Source: Nostoc sp. PCC 7524
GTDB lineage: Bacteria > Cyanobacteriota > Cyanobacteriia > Cyanobacteriales > Nostocaceae
Direction: 5' to 3'
NCBI RefSeq assembly: GCF_000316645.1
Contig: NC_019684.1
Span: 2,137,501 to 2,201,500, forward strand
DNA length: 64,000 bases
The notes beneath the pieces are model-generated. The model had not been told where the DNA came from. It saw only the letters and a program-made list of their open reading frames with translations, and did not search any database. Position 1 is the first letter of the stretch; every line of letters begins with the position of its first letter. Below, one piece after another: positions 29,601 through 40,544 of the stretch. The translations under genes and the position numbers were made by a program.

Positions 29601-32600
29601 ATCTGGAAATACCAAGCAGAACCCGATGGCAGTAACACTGGCAAGTTGATAGATAAAGTCAAAGCCTTGGGTGGTTCTTACCTCACCGACGATGTTGAAG
29701 GTTTAACTATTTACTACGGCAAAAACGGTACAGGCTATCTCTTGGCATCCAGCCAAGGGGACAACACCTTTGTGGCTTATACCCGTGAAGGTAACAACGA
29801 ATATTTAGGTAGCTTTGCCGTGGGTAGTAATGGGGCGATTGATAGCGTGCAAGAGTCTGACGGCGCAGATGTCGTCAACGTGCCACTGGGGCCGAATTTC
29901 CCCTTTGGTTTATTTGTCACTCAAGATGGCTCGAACGATCCCGCCCGACTTGTTGAAGATGACGGCGAACTCGAAAATGTCAACACCAACTTCAAGCTAG
30001 TGCCTTGGGAAAACATCGCCCATGCTTTTCCCCAACCCCTAGCAATTGATACCTCCAGTTACAATCCGCGTACTCCTATGGCACAACCAAAGCTGACTGT
30101 CTACGAATTTAATGATCTACCAAAGTTAGGTACAACCATCACTGGTCAAGATATTTTCTTGGGTGGTTTCTCTGGGCTGTACTTCCAAGGGATTGCTGCT
30201 AACGGTAATTTGCAGTTTGTCGCTCACACCGATAGAGGCCCTAATGGAGAACCCATTGGTGCTAACAGACCATTTGTTTTACCAGACTTCCAACCAGAAG
30301 TGGTGAGCTTTGAACTTAACCGCCCCACCGGGGAAATTACCATCACTAAGAGAATGGGCTTATTCGGTCCCGATGGTGTCACCCCGTTGACAGGACTAGC
30401 CAACCTGCAAGCAGGTGCTAGCGGTACAGCCTACACCGATGAAAATCCTGTAGATTTGAATAACCAGCCGCTACCGAATGACCCCTTGGGCGCAGATTTA
30501 GAGGGGATTGTGGTTGCACCTAATGGTGACTTGTGGATGGTGGATGAGTATCGTCCAGCGATTTATCACTTTGATAGTAATGGTAAATTGCTTGATCGCT
30601 TTATTCCTGTCGGTGATGCTACTGACTCTTCCCAAAACGGTGGTACATTTTTTGGCACACCTGTGTTTCCGGCAGTCTACGCCCAAAGACGTAATAACCG
30701 AGGCTTTGAAGCTGTAGCACTGGAAGGTAATAAACTGTATGCCTTTATTCAAAGTGCGATTGATAACCCGGATTTTGGCAATGATGCCACTTCCAGAAAT
30801 TCCCGCAATTTGAGGATTTTGGAATTTGACATCATTTCTAAACAGGTGACTGGTGAATATCTTTATCTGCTTGATAATATTTCCGGCAGTGGTAATGCCA
30901 GAACAGACAAAATTGGCGATGCTGTCTCTCTGGGTAATGGTAAATTCGCTGTGGTTGAGCGAGATGATTTAGAAGACAACACATCTAACAAACTCATCTT
31001 CCAGATTGATTTGGCAGGGGCAACCAACATTTATAATCCTGCTAACTTGGGGACACTGCCCCCTGGTAAAACCATAGAACAATTAACAGTTGCCGAGTTA
31101 GCAGCAGCGAATATTGTTCCTGTCACCAAAACCCTGATTGCTAATGCAGCTGAACTTGGTTACACCGGAGTCAGCAAGCTAGAAGGTTTGGCTTTGGTAG
31201 ACTCCAAAACTCTAGCTTTAGTCAACGACAATGATTTTAGTATCGTCGGCACTCAGATCAATCCTGACGGCACCATCGGGATTACAGTTGCATCCCCTAG
31301 TTTGCCGTCAAAACTCGGCTTACTAGAATTACCCTATACGTTGGATGGGTCAAAATTAACCCTCAAAGGTTTTGCTGTCCTCCCGGCTGATAGCTACGCT
31401 GAAGGGCCACCATCCGGTAATTCCATCACGGGTAATACCAACGGACGGACTATACCATTTACTAACCAGCCCATCCAAGGCTTTAGTGCGGTACAAGTTG
31501 CCGATGATAATTCTTACTGGTTCTTGTCTGACAACGGTTTTGGTAGTAAGGCTAATAGTCCTGATTACCTGTTGCGGATTTATCGCCTTGACCCCAGTTT
31601 CCGAGGTACAGAAAATGGCGATCGCAGTGTCAATGTCTTGGATTTTATCCAACTATCTGACCCAGATAACAAAATTCCCTTCCAGATTGTCAATGAAAAT
31701 ACCAGCGATCGCCTCCTCACTGGTGCAGATTTCGATATTGAATCTTTCGTCATTGCCGAAGATGGCACAATCTGGATAGGCGAAGAATTTGGCCCCTATC
31801 TGTTACACGTCGATGCTACCGGCAAGTTATTAGCTGCGCCTATCCCCACACCTAATATCACTAATCTCAACACTCTCAATGGTCAAGCACCACTGGTAAT
31901 TGGACACCGAGGCGCAAGCGGCGAACTCCCAGAACATACCTTAGCTGCATATCAGTTGGCCATTGAACGCGGTGCTGACTTCATCGAACCCGACATTGTG
32001 GTAACGAAAGACGGAGTGTTAATTGCCCGCCACGAACCCAACTTGATTAACACTACTGACGTTGCCAACCGTCCAGAGTTTGCCGATCGCCGGACAACAA
32101 AAATCGTCGATGGGTTTGCGGAAGAAGGCTTCTTTGCCGAAGATTTTACCTTGGCAGAAATCAAAACCTTACGGGCAGTTATGCCGCAAAGCTTCCGCCC
32201 TCAAGAGTTTAATGGTCTGTATGAAGTTCCGACTTTAGAGGAGATCATTCAGCTAGTGAAGCAGGTAGAAGCTGATACAGGGAAGAAAATCGGCATCTAT
32301 CCCGAAACCAAGCACCCAACCTACTTTTTAGACCAAGGCTACGATATTACTCAGACATTAATTGATACTCTAGTAGCCAACGATTTCACTGACCCATCAC
32401 GGATATTTATTCAGTCCTTCGAGACAGCCAATCTCAAAGCACTCAATAATGTCATTATGCCTGCGGCTGGGGTTGACTTGCCCTTAGTGCAGCTACTAGA
32501 CGCATTTGATGTCAATTTGGATGGTTCATTACAAGAGGTTCGCCCCTACGATTTTGTAGTCAGTGGGGACTCACGTACCTATGCAGACTTACGCACAGCC

Positions 32601-34295
32601 GCAGGTTTAGCGGAAATTGCCACCTACGCTGACGGTATTGGCCCCTGGAAACGGATGATTAGATCCGTGCAAGGTGTTGATGCTAACAGTGACGGAGTAG
32701 CAGATGATGTTAACGGCGACGGTTTAGTTAACGATGCTGATAAAACCCTGACTGCACCCACAACTTTAGTCCAAGAGGCCCATGCAGCAGGCTTGTTTGT
32801 CCATGCCTACACCTTCCGTAACGAACGACGTTATCTAGCCCAAAGCTACAACAACGCCGAAGCTGAATACAGAGACTTCATTCAGCTAGGCATTGACGGC
32901 TACTTCACAGACTTCCCAGGTACAGGCGATCGCGTCCGTGATTTGTTCACCGATGAGTTTGTGCGATCGCCTGATCACCCTGATTTCCTCACAGAACCAT
33001 CTAATCCTAACCTGTCTCGTTCCCGTGGGTTTGAGGGTATGGCTGTCAGCCTAGACCAAAAAACCCTGTATCCCATGTTGGAAGGGACTGTAGTTGGTGA
33101 TCCTGCCAACTCTGTGCGGATCTATAAATTTGATCTTGCTACTAAGCAATATCAGGGTTTAGTTGGTTACTACTTCCTAGAAAACCCCAGTCACGCCATT
33201 GGTGATATCACCGTTATCAACGAAAATGAATTTTTGGTGATTGAACGGGACAATGGTCAAGGTGCTAATGCCCGATTCAAGAAGTTATTCAAGGTTGACT
33301 TCTCAAACAAAGATGCTAATGGATTTGTTAGCAAAGAAGAAATCGGTGATCTGCTGAATATCGCTGATCCTAAAGACTTAAATGGCGATGGTAGCACTAA
33401 ATTCACCTTCCCCTTCCAAACTATCGAGTCTGTAGTGGTGCTGGATGCCAAAACAGTGCTACTAGCTAACGATAATAACTACCCCTTCTCTATCGGTCGT
33501 CCTCCAGGTATTGATAACAACGAGTTTATCGTTCTGGAACTAGACCAGCCCCTCAACTTACCCACCCCTGTAATCAGTCTTGCTGCTACTAAAGCAACAG
33601 CTACTGAAACAGAATCTACACCGGGAGTCTTCCGCATTTCTCGCGTAGGTAACACCAGTCAATCGCTAACAATTAATTACACCGTTGCAGGTACTGCGAC
33701 CAATGACAGCGATTACAACAACCTCACTGGTACGGCTACCATTGCAGCCGGAAAAACCTACGTTGATATTACTGTCACTCCCGTTGATGATGCCTTGGTA
33801 GAAGGGAATGAAACCGTCATTCTCAATATCATTGATGGCAGTAATTATGATTTGGCTGCTAATGCTAGTGCTACCGTCACTATCATTGATAACGATTTCA
33901 ATAACTTCAATGGTAGTGGTAGCCGTGACCCCATCACTGGTACTGCTGGTAATGACCGGATTGTTGGTGGTACTGGTGGCAAAACCATTGCCACTGGCGC
34001 AGGTAATGACGAGTTGATCTACACCAGCATCAGAGAAGTAGGTCATACCATCACTGATTTTGAAGTAGGTAGCGACAAAATCGTACTGACACAGTTACTA
34101 AGTAGCTTAGGTTACGACGGTAGTAATGCGATCGCAGATGGTTATGTCCGCCTAGTCCAAGGCCGCACTACTAACAGTACCATCCTGCAAATTGATAGCG
34201 ATGGACCCCTTGGCCCCGGCATCTTCCGCCCATTCCTAGCTTTGGATAACGTCACTCCAGCAGCGATGAACAATCCTCAAAACTTCGTGTTTTAA
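26649..34295 (+). CDS. giant multidomain extracellular phosphatase/phytase/phosphodiesterase
   Basis: This 2548-residue protein joins several phosphate-releasing modules. These are an endonuclease/exonuclease/phosphatase domain (about 1-375), a phytase-like esterase domain (380-757), a beta-propeller phytase domain (758-1137, with [10 protein letters not shown]), a second phytase-like domain (1146-1545), and a third (1551-2304) interrupted by a glycerophosphodiester phosphodiesterase (about 1743-2100, with [19 protein letters not shown] and ARHEPN). A Calx-beta domain (about 2304-2417) and an RTX-like calcium-binding C-terminus follow ([18 protein letters not shown]). There is no N-terminal signal peptide, and the C-terminus fits type I secretion. 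It starts 85 bp after the metallophosphatase gene, so the two are probably co-transcribed. Confidence 0.88.
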   Translation: MTTNTNPTIRFSQFNASLNRNTEGQLVSDLSTPNNAQAKAVAEIIQRTNPDVLLINEFDYVASDPLEPVQLFQQNYLAVSQNGATPVNYPYVYIAPSNTGIASGFDLDNNGSVGGGNDAFGFGNFPGQFGMLLLSKYPIDTANVRTFQNFLWKDMPDSLLPTIQTPGSDVPWYSPEEQAILRLSSKSHWDVPIKVNGQTIHVLVSHPTPPVFDGAEDRNGKRNHDEIRFWADYITPGQGDYIYDDAGNTGGLVAGSSFVIMGDQNADPYDGDSYDKAILQLLQNPGINTNAIPTSPGAPQQAVLQGGANTNHKGNPAFDTADFADTTPGNLRADYVLPSTDLQIINSAVFWPENTAPEFAPVGNFPFPSSDHRLVWVDVEVGATPAGKTLPNAEFEEQATFPTGFIPEGAGGIVDGVAAQMGGLSGVTYDAANKVYYAISDDRSQFAPARFYTFTDNGEIEFTNVITLKDSNGNTFPIFSLDPEGIALTKNGTVFISSEGEANINAGRVSNPWIKEFDLATGQELRSLPLPVKFSPVVQDTNGDGIVNAGDTQISGVRNNLAFESLTISPDQKTLYTATENALLQDGARASLTSGSPSRILQYNLVSGQPEKEYLYVTDAIADVPNPSTGFADNGLVDLLAIDNRGTLLAVERSFAVGVGNTIKIYEVSLQGATDISTIDSLASLSAAELAALRPASKRLVLNLNDLDLPTGTDNIEGITFGPKLADGRQSIVLVSDNNFSTAQFTQILTLSADLVPTATPTVETRPDLFDDDDASIPEVDRDADADDPAIYVNATDPSASLVLTVAKNAGLRVYDLSGNLLQTVNPGDIRYNNIDLQYGFKLGDEGIDIAVASDRNNDKLVIFKINPNPTTPGQYLEDITDSSIGTLFQAAPFEPPYSSDERSAYGVALYRSPITNDYYVFVNRRETGDIAQFKLIDQGNGKIGAERVRQFTIPTDEGIDPQTEGMVADQETGFLYIGQENVGIWKYQAEPDGSNTGKLIDKVKALGGSYLTDDVEGLTIYYGKNGTGYLLASSQGDNTFVAYTREGNNEYLGSFAVGSNGAIDSVQESDGADVVNVPLGPNFPFGLFVTQDGSNDPARLVEDDGELENVNTNFKLVPWENIAHAFPQPLAIDTSSYNPRTPMAQPKLTVYEFNDLPKLGTTITGQDIFLGGFSGLYFQGIAANGNLQFVAHTDRGPNGEPIGANRPFVLPDFQPEVVSFELNRPTGEITITKRMGLFGPDGVTPLTGLANLQAGASGTAYTDENPVDLNNQPLPNDPLGADLEGIVVAPNGDLWMVDEYRPAIYHFDSNGKLLDRFIPVGDATDSSQNGGTFFGTPVFPAVYAQRRNNRGFEAVALEGNKLYAFIQSAIDNPDFGNDATSRNSRNLRILEFDIISKQVTGEYLYLLDNISGSGNARTDKIGDAVSLGNGKFAVVERDDLEDNTSNKLIFQIDLAGATNIYNPANLGTLPPGKTIEQLTVAELAAANIVPVTKTLIANAAELGYTGVSKLEGLALVDSKTLALVNDNDFSIVGTQINPDGTIGITVASPSLPSKLGLLELPYTLDGSKLTLKGFAVLPADSYAEGPPSGNSITGNTNGRTIPFTNQPIQGFSAVQVADDNSYWFLSDNGFGSKANSPDYLLRIYRLDPSFRGTENGDRSVNVLDFIQLSDPDNKIPFQIVNENTSDRLLTGADFDIESFVIAEDGTIWIGEEFGPYLLHVDATGKLLAAPIPTPNITNLNTLNGQAPLVIGHRGASGELPEHTLAAYQLAIERGADFIEPDIVVTKDGVLIARHEPNLINTTDVANRPEFADRRTTKIVDGFAEEGFFAEDFTLAEIKTLRAVMPQSFRPQEFNGLYEVPTLEEIIQLVKQVEADTGKKIGIYPETKHPTYFLDQGYDITQTLIDTLVANDFTDPSRIFIQSFETANLKALNNVIMPAAGVDLPLVQLLDAFDVNLDGSLQEVRPYDFVVSGDSRTYADLRTAAGLAEIATYADGIGPWKRMIRSVQGVDANSDGVADDVNGDGLVNDADKTLTAPTTLVQEAHAAGLFVHAYTFRNERRYLAQSYNNAEAEYRDFIQLGIDGYFTDFPGTGDRVRDLFTDEFVRSPDHPDFLTEPSNPNLSRSRGFEGMAVSLDQKTLYPMLEGTVVGDPANSVRIYKFDLATKQYQGLVGYYFLENPSHAIGDITVINENEFLVIERDNGQGANARFKKLFKVDFSNKDANGFVSKEEIGDLLNIADPKDLNGDGSTKFTFPFQTIESVVVLDAKTVLLANDNNYPFSIGRPPGIDNNEFIVLELDQPLNLPTPVISLAATKATATETESTPGVFRISRVGNTSQSLTINYTVAGTATNDSDYNNLTGTATIAAGKTYVDITVTPVDDALVEGNETVILNIIDGSNYDLAANASATVTIIDNDFNNFNGSGSRDPITGTAGNDRIVGGTGGKTIATGAGNDELIYTSIREVGHTITDFEVGSDKIVLTQLLSSLGYDGSNAIADGYVRLVQGRTTNSTILQIDSDGPLGPGIFRPFLALDNVTPAAMNNPQNFVF

Positions 34296-34394
34296 GGAGA
34301 CTGGGGATTGGGGAGAGGAAACCCGTATCTGCTCCCCCATCCCCAATACTCAATGCCCACTTTCAATTTTCAATTTACAAACCATAAACAACCC

Positions 34395-35024
34395 ATGCTG
34401 AATTCCATCAAAAACTCCCTTCTCACCGCAGGCGTAAGCAGTGTATTGAGTATCTCTGCTATGGCAGTAGCTAGCCCAACCTATGCTGCTAATCTGGATT
34501 TATCTACTTGGGGTAGCATTGGTGATGTCAGCCTCACATCAACTCAAGCGACTCTCAAATCAGGTGATGAGTTTAATACTGCGATTACTGGTGGTAGTGT
34601 TGGTAGCGTAGAAGATTTTTTGGGCATCCCTGGCGGTAGCTTAGATCCTGTTGGTTCATTCTTTGGTGCTACCCAAGGTTCTGCAATTAAAACTACTTTT
34701 GCCAGTGTCAAGGCTGGTGATATTTTCAGTTTCGACTGGAGTTTCTTGGCTAGCGATAGTGACAGTGCTTTTGTCACTATTAACAACTCAGTCTTGTCTT
34801 TGACTGGTAACTCATCATTTAACTATGTGTTCCCATCTGCTGGAAACTATAACGTGGGTATTGGTGTTGTTGATGTAGATGATGCCATTGGGGAGTCACA
34901 GTTAACAGTCAGCAATGCTAATTTTACTAAGGTTCCCGAACCGACAACCACCCTAGGGGCGATCGCCGCTTTAGGACTTGGTATGAGTATCAAGCGTCGT
35001 TTCCACAACAAAGCACGCGCTTAA
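34395..35024 (+). CDS. PEP-CTERM sorting domain protein
   Basis: The 209-residue exported protein has a signal peptide (about 1-33, ending PTYAA), a beta-rich central domain of unknown function with a repeated acidic loop (DVDDAIGESQL), and a C-terminal PEP-CTERM signal. That signal is VPEPTTTLGAIAALGLG followed by a basic tail with KRR. PEP-CTERM proteins are processed by exosortase and anchored or released at the surface. The ATG at 34395 is chosen because the signal peptide begins there; an upstream extension is low-complexity repeat DNA. It follows the giant phosphatase on the same strand. Confidence 0.82.
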   Translation: MLNSIKNSLLTAGVSSVLSISAMAVASPTYAANLDLSTWGSIGDVSLTSTQATLKSGDEFNTAITGGSVGSVEDFLGIPGGSLDPVGSFFGATQGSAIKTTFASVKAGDIFSFDWSFLASDSDSAFVTINNSVLSLTGNSSFNYVFPSAGNYNVGIGVVDVDDAIGESQLTVSNANFTKVPEPTTTLGAIAALGLGMSIKRRFHNKARA

Positions 35025-35757
35025 TTTACGCCTACGCAAGTGTACCCCTCTGTGCCTCTGTGCCTCTGTGGTTAAATTAATTTTTTTTACCACAAATACA
35101 CACAGGCACAGCTCCTTATGATAAAAATTTGTAAAACTTTTATTGGTAAAAATTATTACTGTTTTCGTTAAAGTAACATTTATGACAATAGTTAATAAAC
35201 TCATGTTTGTTTCTCTACCTGCGGGTACAAGTAGCAATGCTAAATTGGCAAATTAAAGTATTTTCAATGAGTAATTTCGGTTAATTGTTGTTTCTATAAT
35301 TAGATACTAACCAAATGGCTACGTGAGTCATGGTTATGTCGGCAGAAGTCCTGCTGCTTCACTATGGTTTTGCTCAATCACCCTGGTTATCTTTACTGTT
35401 TCTTTATGTTTTTTTTACTATTTATTAGGGGAAAAATTGTGATATTTTAAGTCTGAGTACATAATTTTAGCTATTACACTTACTTGTAAATAGCTAGTTT
35501 TATTAGCGTTACGTGTAGTCAAGTTCCTCTGTGTTAATACTTACAGGATATATACATGATTGTGCCAAAATTTTATCAAGTTAATGACTGGGCTGACAAT
35601 TAGCTAAATCTCCCAGAGCAAACCTATGCAATTGCGGTATATGTATGTTTTGTTGACACATGGAAAGGTTTCGCAACTGTCATTACAGGTAGAAAATGCT
35701 TTTGCTGTTTGTATAAAAACAATCAAGAGATTAATTCGGTAATTCAGTTTTTTAGTT
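35025..35757. other. intergenic region before the ABC exporter
   Basis: This 733-bp gap holds a (cctctgtg)x3 tandem repeat at 35047-35070 and is otherwise AT-rich with no convincing gene. TTGACA at 35653-35658 could be a -35 element for the exporter gene, but no good -10 follows at the right distance. Confidence 0.5.
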
Positions 35758-38700
35758 ATGACATATATTAAAAATGCCTTTCAAGAATTTCTCGTCACCC
35801 TAGAGGGTTTTGACCAGTTACCAACTACAGAAATCAGTAATTTACTCAACAGATTGCAAGCATTTCGCTATCGTATAGGTCAAAAAATTGTTGGTAAAGA
35901 AAGAATCCCTGAGCGAGTCACTATTCTGTATGAAGGCACAGTGCGTTTACTGGGATTTGACCCGCAAACGCAAATGCCCAAGACTTTAAAATTGCTACAA
36001 CCGGGCGAAATTATTGGCGAAATCGGATTGTTGCGTGAGGTAGGGTGTGAGACGGCGATCGCCTCTACCGATGAAGTGATAGGTTTAACCTTAGATGCAG
36101 CCGACTATTTACGACTGTTATCGAATTATCCAGCCTTCGCCAATGCCCGGCAAAACCAGACTCACTTGGTAGAAGTTTTCGATGTTCTGGGTACACAGTT
36201 AGCACAGCAGGCAAATGTCATTACCAATCTCGATGAACTAGCCGAACAAGCACTACAAAATGCCAAAATCCATTACCTGACACCAGGGAGAAATTACTAC
36301 CATCAACTAGATAGAGACAGCGTTTGGTTTGTCAGTGGTGGTACAGTCAACAATTTCCCCTTGGGTTCTCGCCTCGAACCTAGAGATAAACAAGAAGCCA
36401 TTGTAGTCCCAGGAGAACGTCCGGCGAGGTTGCTGGGTTTAGCACCATCAGATTTATTACTCCTAGACAACAATCCCCATCAGGGACAACTGGCGACTAC
36501 AACCAATCAACCATCTGTTGCTGAAACTCTAGAAATTCCCTACGCTTCGGAAGAGGACTATTCCCAGTCTGGCTACTCCTCATCCAATGGCAAAAGAACC
36601 AACCAAAAATTCCCATTCTTTCGCGGTAAGGGAGAATTAAACGCCACCTTCGCCTGTTTTCAAATGCTCACAAAGCATTTACAAATTCCCTTCCGCAAAG
36701 AGGTGGTGCGCCGCCTGTTAAATGAGCAAATTAAACGCCAAGGGAATATCTCCTTTCCTGTTTGTGCTTATCTAGCAGAGCTAATCGGACTCAAAGCCAA
36801 CTTAGTAGATATTCCAGCCTCTGCTATCAACCGCATCCCGACACCAGCACTGGTACGCTATGGCGATAGTTACGCTGTGTTATACGCCACAGATGCCAAT
36901 AATGTAGTTTTAGGCGTACCAACCCAAGGTATAGTTCGCTGTAAACCAGCACAAATAGTCGAACATTTAGAGACGATTGAAGAGAGTTATCCGCCACAAG
37001 TCAGGGTATTACTACTAGCTCATACCAAAGAAACACCACAAGAACGCTTTGGTTTGCGGTGGTTTATTCCCTACTTATCACGCTATAGACGAGTTCTCAT
37101 AGAAGTCTTTATCGCTTCCTTCTTTGTGCAGTTAGCACAGCTAGCTAACCCCCTAGTTATTCAGTTAATTATCGATAAAGTCATTGTTCAAAATAGCATC
37201 AGCACCTTGAATATTTTAGGGGCATTGCTGTTAGTAGTAGGGATATTTGAAGCCGTACTCACGACATTGAGAACTTACTTATTTGTGGACACCACCAACC
37301 GCATCGACATGGGTTTGGGGTCACAAATTATCGACCACTTACTACGGCTACCACTGCGCTACTTTGAAAAACGGCCTGTGGGTGAGTTGTCTACGCGGAT
37401 TAACGAATTAGAAAATATCCGTCAATTCCTGACCGGTACAGCTTTAACAGTAGGGTTAGATGCGGTCTTCTCGGTAGTTTATATCATCGTCATGCTGTTT
37501 TATAGTTGGCAGCTGACCTTGGTAGGTTTAGGTACTATCCCCGTATTTGTGATTATTACCTTAATTGCTTCACCTACCGTTAGTAGACAGTTACGCACCA
37601 AAGCCGAACGCAACGCCTCTACCCAATCCTATTTAGTGGAGGTGATGTCGGGGATTCAAACAGTCAAAGCACAAAACATCGAATTGCGATCGCGCTTTTC
37701 CTGGCAAGAGCGGTATGCTCGGTATGTAGCGGCTGGATTTAAAACCGTCGTCACCTCTACCCTGGCTAACTCCACCAGTAACTTCCTCAACAAACTCAGT
37801 AGTTTATTAGTGCTGTGGGTAGGCTCTTATTTGGTACTACAAGGTGAGTTAACCCTAGGGGAATTAATCGCCTTTAGAATTATCTCAGGTTATGTTACCA
37901 GCCCCATCTTACGCCTAGCCCAACTCTGGCAAAACTTTCAAGAAACAGCACTATCACTGGAACGATTAAGCGATATTGTTGATACACCCGAAGAAGCCGA
38001 AATCGACCGTTACAACATCCCCCTCCCAGAAATTCAAGGGTCGGTAAAATACGAAAACATCTCCTTTAGATTTGCCCAAAGTGGCCCCCTACAACTTTGC
38101 AACGTCAATCTCGAATTTCAGCCAGGACAATTTGTGGGCATCGTCGGACAAAGTGGTTCTGGTAAAAGTACGATGATGAAATTACTGCTACGGCTGTATG
38201 ACGTAGAGTCCGGCAGAATTTTGATTGATGGTTACGACATTTCCAAGGTAGAACTATATTCACTGCGCCGCCAAGTGGGTGTTGTGCCGCAAGAAACCTT
38301 GTTATTTGACGGCACTGTGCAAGAAAATATTGCCTTGACAAATCCCGATGCTTCCACCGAAGAGATTATCGAAGCGGCGCGGATTGCGGCTGCCCACGAA
38401 TTTATTATGAGCTTACCCAATGGTTACAATACCAGAGTTGGAGAACGAGGAGCGGCACTTTCCGGTGGTCAAAGACAGAGAATTGCGATCGCTCGCTCTA
38501 TTTTACAACGTCCCAAGTTATTAGTATTAGACGAAGCCACCAGCGCCTTAGACTATCCCACCGAACGCCAAGTCTGTCTCAACTTAGCCAACGCCTTTCA
38601 AGGTAGCACAGTCTTCTTCATCACCCACCGTCTCAACACCGTCAGTCACGCAGATGTCATCGTCGTGATGGATGGAGGAAAAGTCATCGAACAAGGTAGC

Positions 38701-38769
38701 CATCAAGAACTCATGGCAGCAAAAGGTCATTATTACTACCTCTATCAACAGCAAGAAGTGAACTTGTAG
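35758..38769 (+). CDS. type I secretion ABC transporter with cyclic-nucleotide-binding and C39-like domains
   Basis: This 1003-residue HlyB-type exporter has extra N-terminal modules. A cyclic-nucleotide-binding-like domain (about 15-130, with LQPGEIIGEIGLLRE) is followed by a second, more diverged one (about 170-240). A C39-like domain (about 290-410) has the catalytic cysteine position changed (LNATFACFQML), so it can bind but not cleave substrates. Then come the six-helix membrane domain (about 445-730) and an ATPase with Walker A GQSGSGKST (about 797-805), LSGGQRQRIAIARS and LLVLDEATSALD. The HlyD gene follows 45 bp later. The likely cargo is the RTX-tailed phosphatase upstream. Confidence 0.9.
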   Translation: MTYIKNAFQEFLVTLEGFDQLPTTEISNLLNRLQAFRYRIGQKIVGKERIPERVTILYEGTVRLLGFDPQTQMPKTLKLLQPGEIIGEIGLLREVGCETAIASTDEVIGLTLDAADYLRLLSNYPAFANARQNQTHLVEVFDVLGTQLAQQANVITNLDELAEQALQNAKIHYLTPGRNYYHQLDRDSVWFVSGGTVNNFPLGSRLEPRDKQEAIVVPGERPARLLGLAPSDLLLLDNNPHQGQLATTTNQPSVAETLEIPYASEEDYSQSGYSSSNGKRTNQKFPFFRGKGELNATFACFQMLTKHLQIPFRKEVVRRLLNEQIKRQGNISFPVCAYLAELIGLKANLVDIPASAINRIPTPALVRYGDSYAVLYATDANNVVLGVPTQGIVRCKPAQIVEHLETIEESYPPQVRVLLLAHTKETPQERFGLRWFIPYLSRYRRVLIEVFIASFFVQLAQLANPLVIQLIIDKVIVQNSISTLNILGALLLVVGIFEAVLTTLRTYLFVDTTNRIDMGLGSQIIDHLLRLPLRYFEKRPVGELSTRINELENIRQFLTGTALTVGLDAVFSVVYIIVMLFYSWQLTLVGLGTIPVFVIITLIASPTVSRQLRTKAERNASTQSYLVEVMSGIQTVKAQNIELRSRFSWQERYARYVAAGFKTVVTSTLANSTSNFLNKLSSLLVLWVGSYLVLQGELTLGELIAFRIISGYVTSPILRLAQLWQNFQETALSLERLSDIVDTPEEAEIDRYNIPLPEIQGSVKYENISFRFAQSGPLQLCNVNLEFQPGQFVGIVGQSGSGKSTMMKLLLRLYDVESGRILIDGYDISKVELYSLRRQVGVVPQETLLFDGTVQENIALTNPDASTEEIIEAARIAAAHEFIMSLPNGYNTRVGERGAALSGGQRQRIAIARSILQRPKLLVLDEATSALDYPTERQVCLNLANAFQGSTVFFITHRLNTVSHADVIVVMDGGKVIEQGSHQELMAAKGHYYYLYQQQEVNL

Positions 38770-38814
38770 GCAATCCCCAGTCCCTAATCCCTAGTCCCCA
38801 ATCCCCTAATTACT

Positions 38815-40398
38815 ATGACTCAACTCAATAGCGATCGCTTAAATGGTAATAATGGTAACGGCAAGCATGACAAAGCTGTTCCAGCTGATGCTCAAGTGGT
38901 GACATCTTTAGCTAAGAACTCTCAACCAGGTTTGATTAAGGCCAATGTTGAAGAATTTGAGCAATCAGTCGTCCTGCGCCAGTCTCCTATTTGGTCACGG
39001 ACAATCATGCTTACCCTAATGGCTTTAGCCTGTTTTGGCATTACTTGGGCATATTTCGCCAAAATTGAACAGGTAGTACCCGCTACTGGTCAATTAAAGC
39101 CAGAGGGAGCTGTCAAAGAAGTGCAAGCACCCGTCAGTGGAGTTGTCAAAGAAGTCTATATCCAAAATGGGCAGAAAGTTAATAAAGGAGACTTACTATT
39201 AACTTTTGAAACTGTCGCTACTGTTGCTCAGTTGAATGCTTTAAATAAAATTCGCAGTTCCTTAATGCAACAAAATCAGATTTATCGGCGGTTAATGAAT
39301 TCTACTACTGGCATCACCTCAGAACTAGAATTCAGCCGTAGTCAATTACCCAGAGATGCTGCATTTTTATTGAGAAGTCGAGCAGCTTTAGTATCAGAAA
39401 ATGAGTTGTTGCGTACTCAATTAAGAAACTCTACTACAGGTATAGGGTTAGATAGTGATGAACAGCAACAACTAGCAGTTGCTAAACAGGAATTAGACAC
39501 TCGTGCAGCTGCGGCAAACTTAGAAGTTGCCAAAATTCAAAAACAACTATCTCAAACTGTAGTCAAACTCCAAGATACGGAATCAAGTTTAGGCATCCAA
39601 CAGCGCATTTTAGATAAACTGAAAACCCTCTCGGAAGAAGGTGGTATTTCGCAACTACAGTATCTCAACCAACAACAACAAGTACAAAATCTGACAGCAG
39701 AAGTAGCGCAATTAGTCGAAGAAAAGAAACGCCTCCAGTTTGATATTGAAAGAGGACGACAACAACTTTACAATACCGTTGCTGCTTCCGATAAAAATAT
39801 CTTAGAAAGGATAGCAGATAATAAAAAACGCATTGCTGAAATTGACAGCCAATTTATGAAAATTGTGCTAGATAATGAGCAAAATTTAGCAGATATCAAC
39901 AGCAAAATTTCTCAAGCCCAATTAAACTTTAAATACCAAGAACTCCGCGCCCCCGTCTCAGGTACTATTTTTGATTTACAAGCCAAAAACCCTGGTTTTG
40001 TAGCCAATCCCACCCAAAAATTGCTCCAAATTGTCCCCAACGATAATTATGTTGCAGAAGTTTTCATTACCAATAGAGACATTGGTTTTGTGAGTAAAGG
40101 CATGAAAGTCGATGTGAGAATTGACTCATTTCCTTTCAGCGAATTCGGAGATATCAAAGGAGAATTAGTTGATATTGCTTCTGATGCCCTACCACCAGAC
40201 GAAACTTATCAATTCTATAGATTTCCCGCCAGAATTCAGTTAGATAAACAATACCTAGACATCAAAAATAGGAAAATTCCCTTGCAGTCAGGTATGTCCC
40301 TCAGTGCTAACATCAAAGTCAGAGAAGAACGCACAGTGATGAGCCTGTTTACTGAATTGTTCACCAACCAAGTTGAAAGTTTAAAACAGGTAAGATAA
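38815..40398 (+). CDS. HlyD-family membrane fusion protein
   Basis: This periplasmic adaptor links the ABC exporter to an outer-membrane TolC-like channel. The 527 residues comprise a cytoplasmic N-terminal tail rich in Asn and Gly (1-60), one membrane helix (about 63-83), a split biotinyl-lipoyl domain (VKEVQAPVSGVVKEVYIQNG near 101 and FKYQELRAPVSGTIF near 377), and a long coiled-coil hairpin (about 150-370, with many Q/L/E heptads). A beta-barrel domain ends the protein. It forms an operon with the upstream exporter. No TolC homologue is in the window. Confidence 0.92.
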   Translation: MTQLNSDRLNGNNGNGKHDKAVPADAQVVTSLAKNSQPGLIKANVEEFEQSVVLRQSPIWSRTIMLTLMALACFGITWAYFAKIEQVVPATGQLKPEGAVKEVQAPVSGVVKEVYIQNGQKVNKGDLLLTFETVATVAQLNALNKIRSSLMQQNQIYRRLMNSTTGITSELEFSRSQLPRDAAFLLRSRAALVSENELLRTQLRNSTTGIGLDSDEQQQLAVAKQELDTRAAAANLEVAKIQKQLSQTVVKLQDTESSLGIQQRILDKLKTLSEEGGISQLQYLNQQQQVQNLTAEVAQLVEEKKRLQFDIERGRQQLYNTVAASDKNILERIADNKKRIAEIDSQFMKIVLDNEQNLADINSKISQAQLNFKYQELRAPVSGTIFDLQAKNPGFVANPTQKLLQIVPNDNYVAEVFITNRDIGFVSKGMKVDVRIDSFPFSEFGDIKGELVDIASDALPPDETYQFYRFPARIQLDKQYLDIKNRKIPLQSGMSLSANIKVREERTVMSLFTELFTNQVESLKQVR

Positions 40399-40426
40399 AG
40401 AAACTATTCCCAATTGATTTACTCAG

Positions 40427-40489
40427 TAGGGTGCGTCAGTATGAATAACTTCTTGCTATGGTTAGGGTTTCTTGCACTGACGCACCCTA
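40427..40489. repeat. MITE-like repeat copy 1 (63 bp, TAGGGTGCGTCAGT ends)
   Basis: The terminal inverted repeats TAGGGTGCGTCAGT and ACTGACGCACCCTA flank a 35-bp centre. The second copy, at 48360-48422, has exactly the same length and a recognisably similar centre. It lies just after the hlyD stop and may double as a terminator. Confidence 0.85.
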
Positions 40490-40544
40490 AATTTGGGATA
40501 GTCCCTTAGCCTAGCTGAAGGTTATTTTGAATTTTGAATTGTAT

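Noticed and set aside
29043..34046. Many minus-strand open frames opposite the giant phosphatase gene
   Set aside because: They are shadows of the plus-strand gene, which carries clear domain homology throughout.
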